A DNA stretch of 64,000 nt from Stagnimonas sp. (GCA_030696045.1 JAUYNO010000051.1:1-64000); one strand, 5' to 3'. Numbered from the stretch's first letter, positions 44,938-53,699 are shown. The notes: a model not told the origin generated them from the sequence alone. Made by a program: numbers and translations.

Positions 44938-46590
44938 ATGCTGGCTGCACAGAACCCCATCGAGCGGCTGCTCGTCCGCGCCGCGGAAACACCCGATGCT
45001 CCCTGGCTGTATCAGAGCATCAATGGGGTCTGGTCGGCACTCAGCTATTCCCAGATCGCCGATCAGGTGCTGCGGATGGCAGCCGCGATCCAGGCGCAGG
45101 GCATCGCACCCGGCTCGGCCATCGGCATCGGCGGCCGCAATACCGCCCACTGGGTGATGGCCGACCTCGCCATCAGCGCCGCCGGCTGTGTCAGCGTCGG
45201 CCTCTACCCCAAGCAGTCGGTCGACCACCTGCAGTACATCCTCAAGCACTGCGAGGCCAAGCTGGTGTTCGTCGGGCCGATGATCGACGCCCAGGAGTTC
45301 ATGGACGCGCTGCCGCCCGAGCTGCCGACCATCGGCTTCCCCTACCCGGACGCACCCAAGTGCAAACTCGACTGGAGCCGGCTGGTCGAGCAGCACGCGC
45401 CGCTGGCCAAGCCGACGCCGCCTGGGCCGGACGATCTGATGACCCTGGTCTACACCTCGGGCACCACCGGCTACCCCAAGGGCGTGATGCTGAGCTGGCG
45501 CAATGCCCAGTTCACGGTTGAAGGCCTACTCAAGGCAATGCCGCCACGGCGCGAGGAGATCTTCTTCTCCTACCTGCCGCTGGCGCACATGTTCGAGCGC
45601 GGCGCGGTGGAGATTTCCAGCCTCTACCTGGGCGCGAAGATCTACTTCCTCGAACACCTGGAAAAGCTGCCCGAGCAGCTCGCCTTCGTGCGCCCCACCC
45701 GATTCTTCGGCGTGCCCCTGGTCTACACCCGCATCCAGGCCGGCATCCTGCGCAAGATGCCGCAGGAGAAGCTCGACCGCCTGGTCGGCATCCCGCTGAT
45801 CGGCAGCCTGGTAAAGCGCAAGCTCAAGAAGGCCATCGGCCTGGATCGCGCCCGCTACATCTTTTCCGGCGCCGCGCCGATGCCCAAGCCGCTGCTGGAG
45901 TGGTTCGATAAGCTCGGCATCCAGGTGCTGCAGGGCTATGGCATGACCGAGAACAGCATCTACGCCAGCGCCAATACGCCGAGCGCCAACCGCATCGGCT
46001 CGGTCGGCCGCGAAATGCCCGGCGCCAGCACCAAGATCAGCGAGTCCGGCGAGATCCTCTACAAGCATCCGGGCGTGATGCTCGGTTACTACAAGGAGCC
46101 GGAGAAGACCAAGGAGACCTTCACCGAGGACGGCTACCTGCGCACCGGCGACAAGGGCCAGCTCGATGCCGACGGCTATCTCTACATCACCGGCCGGGTG
46201 AAGGACATCTTCAAGACCATGAAGGGCAAGTACGTTGCCCCGGCGCCGATCGAGGGCGCCTTGGCGCGCAATACCGACATCGACCAGCTCTGCTTCGTCG
46301 GCAGCGAACTCAAGCAGCCGATCATGCTGGTCAGCCTCAACGACGCTGGCAAGAAGAAGCCGCGTGGCGACATCGAAGCCGGCCTGATCGCCGACATGGA
46401 AGCGGTGAACGCCAACCTGGAACCGCACGAGGCGATCGGCAAGATCGTGGTGGTGAAGGATCCCTGGAGCATCGACAACGGCCTGATGACGCCGACCATG
46501 AAGGTCAAGCGGCCGCAGGTCGAGCAGCGCTACTGCGATCTGATCCGCAAGGAAGGCGAGACCCGCAGCAAGGTCGCCTGGGAAGGCTGA
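44938..46590 (+). CDS. Long-chain acyl-CoA synthetase (AMP-forming), COG1022 type
   Basis: 550 residues, preceded by GGAGGATTCA ribosome site. ATP-binding P-loop is LVYTSGTTGYPKGVMLSW; other AMP-synthetase motifs are FSYLPLAHMFERG, QGYGMTENSI, YLRTGDKGQLD and ITGRVKDIFKTMKGKYVAP. The last segment places it with the eukaryote-like LC-FACS group (FAA1/bubblegum, COG1022) rather than with E. coli FadD. It activates fatty or related carboxylic acids to CoA esters, feeding the fad genes upstream. A strong terminator follows. Confidence 0.92.
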   Translation: MLAAQNPIERLLVRAAETPDAPWLYQSINGVWSALSYSQIADQVLRMAAAIQAQGIAPGSAIGIGGRNTAHWVMADLAISAAGCVSVGLYPKQSVDHLQYILKHCEAKLVFVGPMIDAQEFMDALPPELPTIGFPYPDAPKCKLDWSRLVEQHAPLAKPTPPGPDDLMTLVYTSGTTGYPKGVMLSWRNAQFTVEGLLKAMPPRREEIFFSYLPLAHMFERGAVEISSLYLGAKIYFLEHLEKLPEQLAFVRPTRFFGVPLVYTRIQAGILRKMPQEKLDRLVGIPLIGSLVKRKLKKAIGLDRARYIFSGAAPMPKPLLEWFDKLGIQVLQGYGMTENSIYASANTPSANRIGSVGREMPGASTKISESGEILYKHPGVMLGYYKEPEKTKETFTEDGYLRTGDKGQLDADGYLYITGRVKDIFKTMKGKYVAPAPIEGALARNTDIDQLCFVGSELKQPIMLVSLNDAGKKKPRGDIEAGLIADMEAVNANLEPHEAIGKIVVVKDPWSIDNGLMTPTMKVKRPQVEQRYCDLIRKEGETRSKVAWEG

Positions 46591-46606
46591 GCCGCCCGAG
46601 CTCAAC

Positions 46607-46634
46607 AAAAAAGCCCCGCATCGCGGGGCTTTTT
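46607..46634. terminator. Bidirectional intrinsic terminator
   Basis: A six-base A run, GCCCCGC-ATC-GCGGGGC and a five-base T run (46630-46634) form a compact hairpin between the convergent acyl-CoA ligase and DUF2855 genes. Confidence 0.92.
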
Positions 46635-46667
46635 GTTTGGTGCGCAGCCGCCCAGTGGGGCACCCAC

Positions 46668-47771
46668 TCATAGCGACAGGATGTGCCCTACCTCCGGCGG
46701 CGTACGGCCTTCCAGCGCCTCCTGATAGACCTGTGCGACCGCCGCCTCGCCGCGCTGGTGCTGAATCCGCAGCCAGCCGCTGAGCGACAGGGCAAAGGCG
46801 CGCCAGGCTTCCGCATGCCGCTCCTCGTAACCCTCCAGCCCCCATTGCTGCTGGCGCTCGCGCAGACGGTGCAGGGCCATGAAGGGTTCCGGTGCCGGTC
46901 CGGGCAGATCCTGGACCGGCGTGGACCCCGCCCCGGCGGCAACCACGCGCAGGCTGGCGCGCAGCTGCCCCGCCAGCCGGTGATGGATGGTCGCGGTGCA
47001 GCGGCCGCCCAGATCGACATAGACCGCCTTGCCGGCTAGCGGCAGCGTCGCCAGGCCGTCGTAGGCGAGCACCGCGTCAAAGCAGCCGCTGCGTTCGCAG
47101 TAGCCGGTATTGGCCGCCGAAGTCAGACCGATCACCCGCACGCGACGCCGCCGCCGCAACAGGAACCCGAGCGCCTGCGCCGTTTTGCTGGAAGCACTAG
47201 AGATCAGCACCCGCTCGGCACCGTAAAAATTCTGCTCGGCGATATGCTCGTCCAGCAGGAACGAGGTGGCGAACTGGGGGCGTAGCAGGGCCTGCTCGTT
47301 CTCGCGCGCAGGGAAATAGCCGGGGTCGCGTAGCACCCGCAGAATGCGGTTGTAGGCCGGTGGCAGCCGTGCCCGGTGCGGCGAGACATCGGCGAAGCCG
47401 GCCGCATCGTTGCCGCCGGCCGGCAGCCGCAGGTGGGTCGACATCGGCAGGTAAGCGAACAGGCGCTCGCCCTCGCGCACCAGGGGGTGGCGTGACGCAG
47501 CGACCTCGGCGTAGCCCCAGACCGGCAGTCGCCCCCAACCCTCCTCGGCGGCAAAGAAACTCAGGTACAGCGCCGCACCGGTGCCACGCGCGTACCCGAG
47601 ATTGCTGCTGCTGAAGGCGAATTTGTCGACCGCCAGCAAGACCTCGCCGCTGCGCAGGCTGGCGGCATCCGGACTGGGGCCTTCGACGCAGCGGGTCCGC
47701 GCCAGATCTTGGCGGGACACCTGGAAATCACGAGCAACAAGTTCGGGGCTGGCGGGGTCGGCGGGGTTCAT
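46668..47771 (-). CDS. DUF2855 family protein
   Basis: 367 residues. Features match DUF2855: LPVWGYAEVAASRHPLVREG near residue 83, LPPAYNRILRV, LLRPQFATSFLLDEHI, VLISSASSKTAQALGFLL and VIGLTSAANTGYCE. The last two lie where a medium-chain dehydrogenase/reductase would bind its nucleotide, so it is probably a diverged, possibly inactive, MDR relative. The function of the family is not known. It is oriented with purU, 138 bases upstream of it. Confidence 0.87.
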   Translation of the reverse strand: MNPADPASPELVARDFQVSRQDLARTRCVEGPSPDAASLRSGEVLLAVDKFAFSSSNLGYARGTGAALYLSFFAAEEGWGRLPVWGYAEVAASRHPLVREGERLFAYLPMSTHLRLPAGGNDAAGFADVSPHRARLPPAYNRILRVLRDPGYFPARENEQALLRPQFATSFLLDEHIAEQNFYGAERVLISSASSKTAQALGFLLRRRRRVRVIGLTSAANTGYCERSGCFDAVLAYDGLATLPLAGKAVYVDLGGRCTATIHHRLAGQLRASLRVVAAGAGSTPVQDLPGPAPEPFMALHRLRERQQQWGLEGYEERHAEAWRAFALSLSGWLRIQHQRGEAAVAQVYQEALEGRTPPEVGHILSL

Positions 47772-47909
47772 CAGGCGGCTTCAGCGCCAGGGAAGGGCCC
47801 TGAAGACTACGTCAGCTCGGCGAAATCCAACATGGCAAAAATCGGTGAATCCCCTGAATCCGCCGGCCTGCCGTGCCAGCGGTCACGCTTGGCGGATGTA
47901 CGGCGCCAT

Positions 47910-48779
47910 TCAGGCGAACACCACGGTCTTGTTGCCGTGCACGATCACCCGCTCCTCGACATGCCAGCGCACCGCGCGAGCGAGTACCTGACGCTCCAGG
48001 TCGCGGCCCAGGCGGCGCAGGTCCGGCACGCTGTGGCGGTGGCTGACGCGGCCGACGTCCTGCTCGATGATCGGCCCCTGGTCCAGCTCCGCGGTGACGT
48101 AGTGGGCGGTCGCGCCGATCAGCTTGACGCCGCGGTCGTCGGCCTGCTGGTAGGGATCGGCGCCGGCGAAGGCGGGCAGGAAGGAATGGTGGATGTTGAT
48201 GATCTTCTGCGGCCATTGCGCCACGAAGTCGGCCGACAGGATGCGCATGTAGCGCGCCAGCACCAGGAAATCGGCCTGCCCCTGCAGCAGCGACTGCATC
48301 CGCGCCTCGGCCTCGGCATGGTTGTCGGCGTCGATGGCGACCTGCTCGAAGCGCACGCCGAAGCGCTCCACCGCCTCGCGCAGATCCGGGTGATTGGAGA
48401 TCACCACCGGGATATCGACCCGCAGTTCGCCGCGCGCGTAGCGCCAGAGCAGTTCCATCAGGGCGTGGTCGTGCTTGCTGACCAGGATCGCCATGCGCGG
48501 CTTCACCGCCGCGAAGCTGATCCCCCAGTCCATCGCGTAGGGCTTGGCCACGACCTCGCCGAAGGCGCGCACCAGGGCCTCGCCGGTCACGTCCAGGCTC
48601 GGGGTCTGGAACTCCAGGCGCAGGAAGAACTTGCCGCCGTAGGCATCGCTGGAATGCTGGTCCAGCTCGGTGATGTTGACGCCGTGGTGGTAGAGGAAGG
48701 TGGTGACGGCGGAGACGATGCCGGGGCGATCAGCGCAGCTGACGCGCAGGCGGGCGGTGGTTTCGGGCGAGGTGGTCAT
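47910..48779 (-). CDS. purU: Formyltetrahydrofolate deformylase
   Basis: 289 residues. An N-terminal ACT domain (RLRVSCADRPGIVSAVTTFL) that senses methionine/glycine balance in E. coli is followed by the formyltransferase-like catalytic domain with MAILVSKHDHALMELLWR, VVISNHPDLR, INIHHSFLPAFAGADPYQQA and the IGATAHYVTAELDQGPIIEQ motif. It hydrolyses 10-formyl-THF to THF and formate. Start and stop overlap by one base (TGATG) with the thioredoxin-TPR gene upstream. Confidence 0.96.
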   Translation of the reverse strand: MTTSPETTARLRVSCADRPGIVSAVTTFLYHHGVNITELDQHSSDAYGGKFFLRLEFQTPSLDVTGEALVRAFGEVVAKPYAMDWGISFAAVKPRMAILVSKHDHALMELLWRYARGELRVDIPVVISNHPDLREAVERFGVRFEQVAIDADNHAEAEARMQSLLQGQADFLVLARYMRILSADFVAQWPQKIINIHHSFLPAFAGADPYQQADDRGVKLIGATAHYVTAELDQGPIIEQDVGRVSHRHSVPDLRRLGRDLERQVLARAVRWHVEERVIVHGNKTVVFA

Positions 48780-50080
48780 CAGGAGGCGGTGACCAGCTTC
48801 TTCAGCCGAGCGGCATCGTCCGGAAACCAGGGGCCGTTGGCCTTGAGCGTGGCCGCGACCACCTGGCGGGCCTCGTCCTGCCGGTGCAGGGCCAGCAGGG
48901 ACTGGGTCCAGGCCTCGGCGTTCTTCAGGCGGTTGACGCCATAGGCTTTCTCGGCGGCCTGGGCGAAATAGGGCAGCGCCTTCTGGTGCTGGCCGCGCTT
49001 GGCGAGCAGCCGCGCGTAGCGGTTGGCGTAGACATAGTCCTCGGGCCAGACCGCGATCAGCTTCAGCAGCAGGGCGTCGAGCTTGTCGTCGTCGCCATTG
49101 GCCTCGTAGAACACCCGCAGGTTGTCGGAGGCGTTGCGGTCGGCCCGGGGGTCGCTGAAGACCTTCGACTCCAGGCTGTTGATGGCACGCTGCATCACCT
49201 TGGCCTCGGCCTTGCTGTCACCCAGGGCCTGGTAATAGTCGGCGGCGACAAACACGGCAGTCCGGACGTCGGCGCAGCTGGCCTTCCGCCCCAGCACCCG
49301 CTGCTCCAGCAGCTGGTCGTGGGGCGCGCGTAGCGGCGCCAGCATCGCCCGGCGTGACTCGACCGGCTGGCCATCGGTGCACTGCAGGACTTGGTCGAGG
49401 TCGTAGGCGCTGTCGCAGTCCAGCTGGCCCGCCAGGGCGCGGGCGCCGGTGGCCAGGCAGGCCTCGGGCTGCTTGCCCGCAACCGCCTGTTGCAACTCCA
49501 GCCGCGCCAGCAGGCGCTGCACCCTCGGGTCGGCCTGCTGCTCAAGGCGTACCGGCTCCGGCAAGGCGGCGAACCATTGCAGGCCGCTGGCGTGGTCGTG
49601 GCGGGCCAGGTAGGCGTCGAGCACCTCGCGGCTGGCCTCAAGGCCCGGCTTGCCGCCACGCTCGGCGCGGCCGCGCAGCACCATCAGGGCGGTGTTGCGG
49701 CCGGTGATGGCGGTCAGCTCGGGATAGAACTGGGCGCGGGTGCGCTCGGCGCTGATGCGGCCCAGCTCATCGCCCTGCGGATTGAGCACGACATAGCTGG
49801 GCAGGGCCTTGACCTGGAAGCGGTCCTTGAGCGCCGCGCCTTCCGGCGAGTCGGCATCGACTTCCAGCACCACGGCCTCGCGCTCCACCCGCTGCCATTC
49901 GCGGCCGTTGAGCACGTTCTTCTTCATGTAGTAGCAGGAGTAGCACCAGGGCGCGTGGAAATCGATCAGCACCGGCGCATTGCGCTTGCCAGCCTCGGCC
50001 AGGGCTTGGTCGAAACTGGTGACGGCGGCCGAGGCCGCTGCGGAGCAAGCGAGCAACAGCGAGACGAGATAACGGGGCAT
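48779..50080 (-). CDS. Periplasmic thioredoxin-fold protein with TPR-like C-terminal region
   Basis: 433 residues with a signal peptide (LVSLLLACSAAASA). Residues about 22-130 are a thioredoxin fold of the DsbD-gamma/thiol-disulfide type: VLIDFHAPWCYSCYYM with the redox pair Cys46/Cys49, and KALPSYVVLNPQG (cis-Pro). Residues about 140-433 are helical repeats, with YANRYARLLAKRGQHQKALP-YFAQAAEKAY as the clearest TPR. Four more Cys occur in the repeat part. A role in periplasmic thiol reduction is inferred. It could receive electrons in place of the missing DsbD gamma domain elsewhere in this window, but no link is shown. Confidence 0.8.
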   Translation of the reverse strand: MPRYLVSLLLACSAAASAAVTSFDQALAEAGKRNAPVLIDFHAPWCYSCYYMKKNVLNGREWQRVEREAVVLEVDADSPEGAALKDRFQVKALPSYVVLNPQGDELGRISAERTRAQFYPELTAITGRNTALMVLRGRAERGGKPGLEASREVLDAYLARHDHASGLQWFAALPEPVRLEQQADPRVQRLLARLELQQAVAGKQPEACLATGARALAGQLDCDSAYDLDQVLQCTDGQPVESRRAMLAPLRAPHDQLLEQRVLGRKASCADVRTAVFVAADYYQALGDSKAEAKVMQRAINSLESKVFSDPRADRNASDNLRVFYEANGDDDKLDALLLKLIAVWPEDYVYANRYARLLAKRGQHQKALPYFAQAAEKAYGVNRLKNAEAWTQSLLALHRQDEARQVVAATLKANGPWFPDDAARLKKLVTAS

Positions 50081-50112
50081 ACGAATATCCAGAGGCAGGG
50101 GGCAAGGCCGGC

Positions 50113-50862
50113 TCAGGGCAGCGGCGGCAGATTCTTGGGCGCATCCGGCGGCGGCGCGGAGTAGTAGGCGATGCGGGCCATGTAGGCCTTGCCGCTGTCC
50201 GGATCGTGCAGGTTGGAGATGCCGCGGTATTCCAGCAGCTTGCGCGTCGCCGGGTCGTACAGCAGGTGCAGGTCCGGCGCCAGGTAGCGCAGCAGCGAGT
50301 CGGCCTGCACCAGCAGTTGCACTGCCGGCTTGCCCTCGAACATCGCCTCACCCACCTTGCGGGCGCGGAAGCGGTAGCTGTCAAGCTGACCGGCCACGGT
50401 GAAACGGAAGTTCAGCAACTCGCCGGCGATCAAGGCCGGCAAGCGCGTCTGCAGCAGATGATGGAAGCCGGAGTCGGCCGCCATCAGGCCGTCCTTCTTC
50501 AGACTCTTGCGTTTTTCCGGCTTGCCCTTGCCGTCGATCTTCAGCATCTCGACGTTGCCGCCGTTGGCAGTGATCGCCTCGACATAGCCTTCTTTCGCCA
50601 GGGTCAGCCGGAACAGCGGCACGAAGGGATCGTTGCGGTAGTCCAGCGGCTTGCTGCCCAGCAGCGCGCCGTCGGCGGCGTAGTAGTGGATGGTGCTGCT
50701 GACCTCGCGGCCGCCCTCCACCACCGGCGCGTGCACTTCGGTGTACAGGTATTTGCCGCTCTCGAGATCGTAGGCATAGCCGTAGAAGGGCTGGCCCTCG
50801 GAGGCATGCGCGACGCTGGCAGCCAGCAGAGAGGTCGCGGCGATCAGCAGGCGGATGCTCAT
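50113..50862 (-). CDS. Exported protein, unknown function
   Basis: 249 residues from MSIRLLIAAT (50862), with a signal peptide ending about SVAHA. A beta-rich domain with many Tyr and Lys residues follows (YDLESGKYLYTEVHAP, IHYYAADGALLGSKPLDYRN, SYRFRARKVGEAMFEGKPAV). Not recognised; the pattern of an extended beta-sheet that might bind a lipid or hydrophobic ligand is only an impression. It precedes the thioredoxin-TPR gene by 32 bases, so it is likely in one operon with it and purU. A single GGGAGACGGG heptamer remnant lies 16 bases before the ATG. Confidence 0.72.
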   Translation of the reverse strand: MSIRLLIAATSLLAASVAHASEGQPFYGYAYDLESGKYLYTEVHAPVVEGGREVSSTIHYYAADGALLGSKPLDYRNDPFVPLFRLTLAKEGYVEAITANGGNVEMLKIDGKGKPEKRKSLKKDGLMAADSGFHHLLQTRLPALIAGELLNFRFTVAGQLDSYRFRARKVGEAMFEGKPAVQLLVQADSLLRYLAPDLHLLYDPATRKLLEYRGISNLHDPDSGKAYMARIAYYSAPPPDAPKNLPPLP

Positions 50863-50952
50863 GGCGTCACTCCGGGCGGGAGACGGGCAGCGGGCCGAAA
50901 TCATAGCCCGCGCCGAATTCCGGGGCGCGGATGCGCAAGCCGCCCCGCCGCA

Positions 50953-51732
50953 CTACTTCTCGACGAAGGCGCGCTCGATCACATAGTCGCCGGGCGTGCC
51001 GATATGCGGCGACACCACGAAACCACGGCGGTCCAGCAACTGGCGACTGTCTTCCAGCATGCCCGGGCTGCCGCAGATCATCGCGCGGTCGGTCTCCGGG
51101 TTGAGCGGCGGCAGGCCGATGTCGGCGGTGAGCTTGTCGCTGTCCAGCAGCTCGGTGAGGCGGCCGTGGTTGCGGAAGGGTTCGCGGGTGACGGTCGGGT
51201 AGTAGATCAGCTGCTTGCGCACCAGCTCGCCCAGGGCCTCGTCGTTCGGCAGCTGGTTCTCGATGTAGTCGTGATAGGCCAGATCATTGACCATGCGCAC
51301 GCCGTGGATCAGCACGATCTTCTCGAAGCGTTCGTAGGTCTCGGGGTCGCGGATGGTCGCCATGAAGGGCGCCAGACCGGTGCCGGTCGACAGCAGGTAA
51401 AGGTGCTTGGCCGGCTTCAGGTCGTGCAGCACCAGGGAGCCGGTGGGCTTGACCCCGACCAGCAGCTGATCGCCTACCTTGACGTGCTGCAGGCGCGAGG
51501 TCAGCGGGCCGTTCTGCACCTTGATGCTGAAGAACTCCAGGCTGTCCTCGTAATTGGGGCTGGCGATGGAGTAGGCGCGCAGCAGCGGCTTGCCGTTGAC
51601 CTCCAGGCCGATCATCACGAACTGGCCGTTTTCAAAGCGCAGCCCCGGATCACGGGTGGTGGTGATAGTGAACAGCGAATCGTTCCAATGGTGGACCTTG
51701 GTGATTCGCTCGTTGCGGAAAGCAGCGGCCAT
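50953..51732 (-). CDS. fpr: Ferredoxin/flavodoxin-NADP+ reductase
   Basis: 259 residues from MAAAFRNERI (51732; the track's TTG start is two codons earlier). FAD-binding RAYSIASPNYED, NADP-binding STGTGLAPFMATIRDP, and the ICGSPGMLEDSRQLLDRRGF region match bacterial class I FNR (Fpr). The C-terminal Glu-Lys end (VIERAFVEK) is the usual subclass IA ending. It passes electrons between NADPH and ferredoxin or flavodoxin. Confidence 0.95.
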   Translation of the reverse strand: MAAAFRNERITKVHHWNDSLFTITTTRDPGLRFENGQFVMIGLEVNGKPLLRAYSIASPNYEDSLEFFSIKVQNGPLTSRLQHVKVGDQLLVGVKPTGSLVLHDLKPAKHLYLLSTGTGLAPFMATIRDPETYERFEKIVLIHGVRMVNDLAYHDYIENQLPNDEALGELVRKQLIYYPTVTREPFRNHGRLTELLDSDKLTADIGLPPLNPETDRAMICGSPGMLEDSRQLLDRRGFVVSPHIGTPGDYVIERAFVEK

Positions 51733-51754
51733 CGACAATTACCGGCGGACGGAC

Positions 51755-51789
51755 AAAAAAGCGGCGCGAACCATAACACCGTTCGCGCC
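51755..51789 (-). terminator. Intrinsic terminator after the CFA-like gene
   Basis: On the minus strand GGCGCGAAC and GTTCGCGCC form a 9-bp stem with a 9-base loop, then GC and a run of six T. It lies between the CFA-like gene and fpr, only 22 bases before the fpr start, so it could also act as an attenuator for fpr. Confidence 0.75.
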
Positions 51790-51865
51790 TCCATTGGGGC
51801 ATTACCTTATGCCGTTTGTCGCAGTGCAGCATCGTGCGCTCGGACTAGTCCGGTCCGGAGCGGCC

Positions 51866-52909
51866 TCAGCGCCGCTGGAACAGGTAGTGCGCCACCCCCC
51901 ACTCGTTGCCTTCGGCGTAGCCGAAGAACTCCGCCACCGCCATATAGAACATCCGCCAGCGCTGCACCCAAACCGCCGCGTCGTGCTCGCCGTAACCGGC
52001 GCGGAAGATGCCGAGGATCTCGACCCGGTGACTATCCATGCCGGCCAGCCAGTGGTTGCTGGTCTTCTGGTAATGGCGGCCGTCGACCCACCACTGCCGC
52101 TCCAGCTTCACGTCGTCCTGGAAATTCAGCAGCAGGTTCTCGCTGGGCATGGTGCCGCCCAGGAAGAAGTAGCGGGTCATCCAGTCGCTCTGCTCCTTGT
52201 CCTCGAAGTGATAGGCCAGCAGCTTGTGCGCGAAGATATGCACGAACAGCTTGGCCTCGGGCCGCATCCAGCGCGCGATCTTGGCCAGCAGCAGGCCGTA
52301 ATTCTTCATGTGCTCGAACATCTCGATGCTCATGACCCGGTCAAAGCCCTCGCCCAACTGCTCGGCCGTGAAGTCGAACTCGGCGACATTGCCGGTGTGG
52401 ATGCTCAGGTTGGTAAGCCCACGCTCCTGCGCCCGGCCCTGTATGAAGTCGCGCTGGCCGTGGGAGTTGGAGAGGCCGACGATCTGGCTGCCTGGATATC
52501 GCTGCGCCAGCCAGGTCGACAGCGAACCCCAGCCACAGCCGAGATCGAGGATGCGCATGCCGTCCTTCAGCTGTGCGCGCTCGGCGTACAGCTCCAGCAT
52601 CTTCTGTTCGGCCTCGGCGAGGGTCTCCTTGCCGGTCGGGTACAGACAGCAGGAATACTTGAGCTGCGGGCCTAGATGCCGATGGAAGAACTCCGCCGGC
52701 ACCTCGTAATGCTGCTGGTTGGCCGCCTTGGTCTCGATCGCGATGGGGGCAGCGCGCAGTTCGTCGAGAAACCGGTTGTAGCGCTGCGAGCGAATCTCGC
52801 CGTCCAGGTTGGCGGCATCGCTCAGCCGGGTCTTTATCAGCTGGCGCATGCCGTAGCGGGTCAGCGGGTCCGGGATCAGGCCCCGCTCGCAGAGGTCAAT
52901 CACATCCAT
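51866..52909 (-). CDS. Cyclopropane-fatty-acid-synthase-like / coclaurine-N-methyltransferase-like SAM methyltransferase
   Basis: 347 residues. It has the methyltransferase core DGMRILDLGCGWGSLSTWLAQ, IVGLSNSHGQRDFI, and the MSIEMFEHMKNYGLLLAKI segment that holds the family Glu. FVHIFAHKLLAYHFE holds the His. The motif order and the Y-x-KTSNHWL-x-x-MD segment are those of the plant coclaurine N-methyltransferase/CFA-like branch rather than E. coli Cfa, whose YDRT tyrosine region differs. The substrate may be unsaturated acyl chains. The stop of the upstream DUF1295 gene is only 7 bases away from its neighbour start on the same strand. Confidence 0.87.
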   Translation of the reverse strand: MDVIDLCERGLIPDPLTRYGMRQLIKTRLSDAANLDGEIRSQRYNRFLDELRAAPIAIETKAANQQHYEVPAEFFHRHLGPQLKYSCCLYPTGKETLAEAEQKMLELYAERAQLKDGMRILDLGCGWGSLSTWLAQRYPGSQIVGLSNSHGQRDFIQGRAQERGLTNLSIHTGNVAEFDFTAEQLGEGFDRVMSIEMFEHMKNYGLLLAKIARWMRPEAKLFVHIFAHKLLAYHFEDKEQSDWMTRYFFLGGTMPSENLLLNFQDDVKLERQWWVDGRHYQKTSNHWLAGMDSHRVEILGIFRAGYGEHDAAVWVQRWRMFYMAVAEFFGYAEGNEWGVAHYLFQRR

Positions 52910-52916
52910 GAGAAGT

Positions 52917-53699
52917 TCAGTTTTTCTTGGGAAACCAGGGAATCAGGGCACTGGTCCGACGTACGTAGTCGGCGTAGCCGGGCTTGCGCAGCGTCATTTC
53001 CGCCTCCAGCAGCGGCACGCCTGACAGCTTCAGCAGCAGCCAGGCCATCACCAGCGGCGCGAACAAGCCGGCCCAGGCGTAGGGCGCACCCCAGGCCAGC
53101 GGCCAGTAAGCCAGCCAGTGCAGACACTCGAAGAAGTAGTTGGGGTGGCGCGAGTAGCGCCACAGGCCGTCGCGGCAGACCCGGCCCTTGTTGGCGGGAT
53201 TGGCGCGGAATGCTTCCATCTGCCGGTCGGCCAGGCCCTCGCCCAGCACCGAGACCAGCCAGATCCCCAATGCCAGCGCCACCGCCCAGGAAGCCGGCAG
53301 GTCCGGCCGGTAGGCGACGGCGATGAAGGCACTGGCGGAGAGCATGAGGGTGAACAGATTCTGGAACTGGAAGAAGGCGAACATCTTCCAGTCGGCGTCC
53401 TTACCCCAGTCGGCGCGGAACCTGGCGTAGCGCCAGTCCTCCGGCTTGCCCCAATTGCGCCGCCACAGATGCCAGCCCAGGCGCAGCCCCCAGAGGCCGC
53501 CCATCAGCGCCAACAGCGCGCGGGTGCCGGCGGGCGCGCTACCGAGCAGCGCATAGAGCACCGCCAGTCCGCCCAGCGTCAGCGCCCAGATGGCGTCGAC
53601 CAGGCCGGCATTGCGGGTGCGCAGCTGCAGCAGCCAGGCAAACGTCTTGGCGAGGACCACCAGGACAATGGAGACCAGGAAGGCATGCAGCGGCGACAA
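52917..53699 (-). CDS. DUF1295 membrane protein, steroid 5-alpha-reductase-like
   Basis: 260 residues from a TTG (53699) preceded by GGAG with 6 bases of spacing; the track start at 53768 overlaps the divergent promoter. Six or seven hydrophobic helices. The C-terminal segment LWRYSRHPNYFFECLHWLAYW is the signature of DUF1295 and ICMT/5-alpha-reductase-like enzymes that bind NADPH or SAM. It is coupled with the CFA-like gene (7-base gap), an order seen in several proteobacteria. A joint function such as forming mid-chain methyl fatty acids (methylation followed by reduction) is a plausible inference. Confidence 0.87.
   Translation of the reverse strand: MSPLHAFLVSIVLVVLAKTFAWLLQLRTRNAGLVDAIWALTLGGLAVLYALLGSAPAGTRALLALMGGLWGLRLGWHLWRRNWGKPEDWRYARFRADWGKDADWKMFAFFQFQNLFTLMLSASAFIAVAYRPDLPASWAVALALGIWLVSVLGEGLADRQMEAFRANPANKGRVCRDGLWRYSRHPNYFFECLHWLAYWPLAWGAPYAWAGLFAPLVMAWLLLKLSGVPLLEAEMTLRKPGYADYVRRTSALIPWFPKKN

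Noticed and set aside
47709-48944. 411-residue plus-strand ORF opposite purU
   Set aside because: Antisense shadow rich in His/Gln/Val/Gly; the minus strand encodes a full PurU with catalytic motifs.
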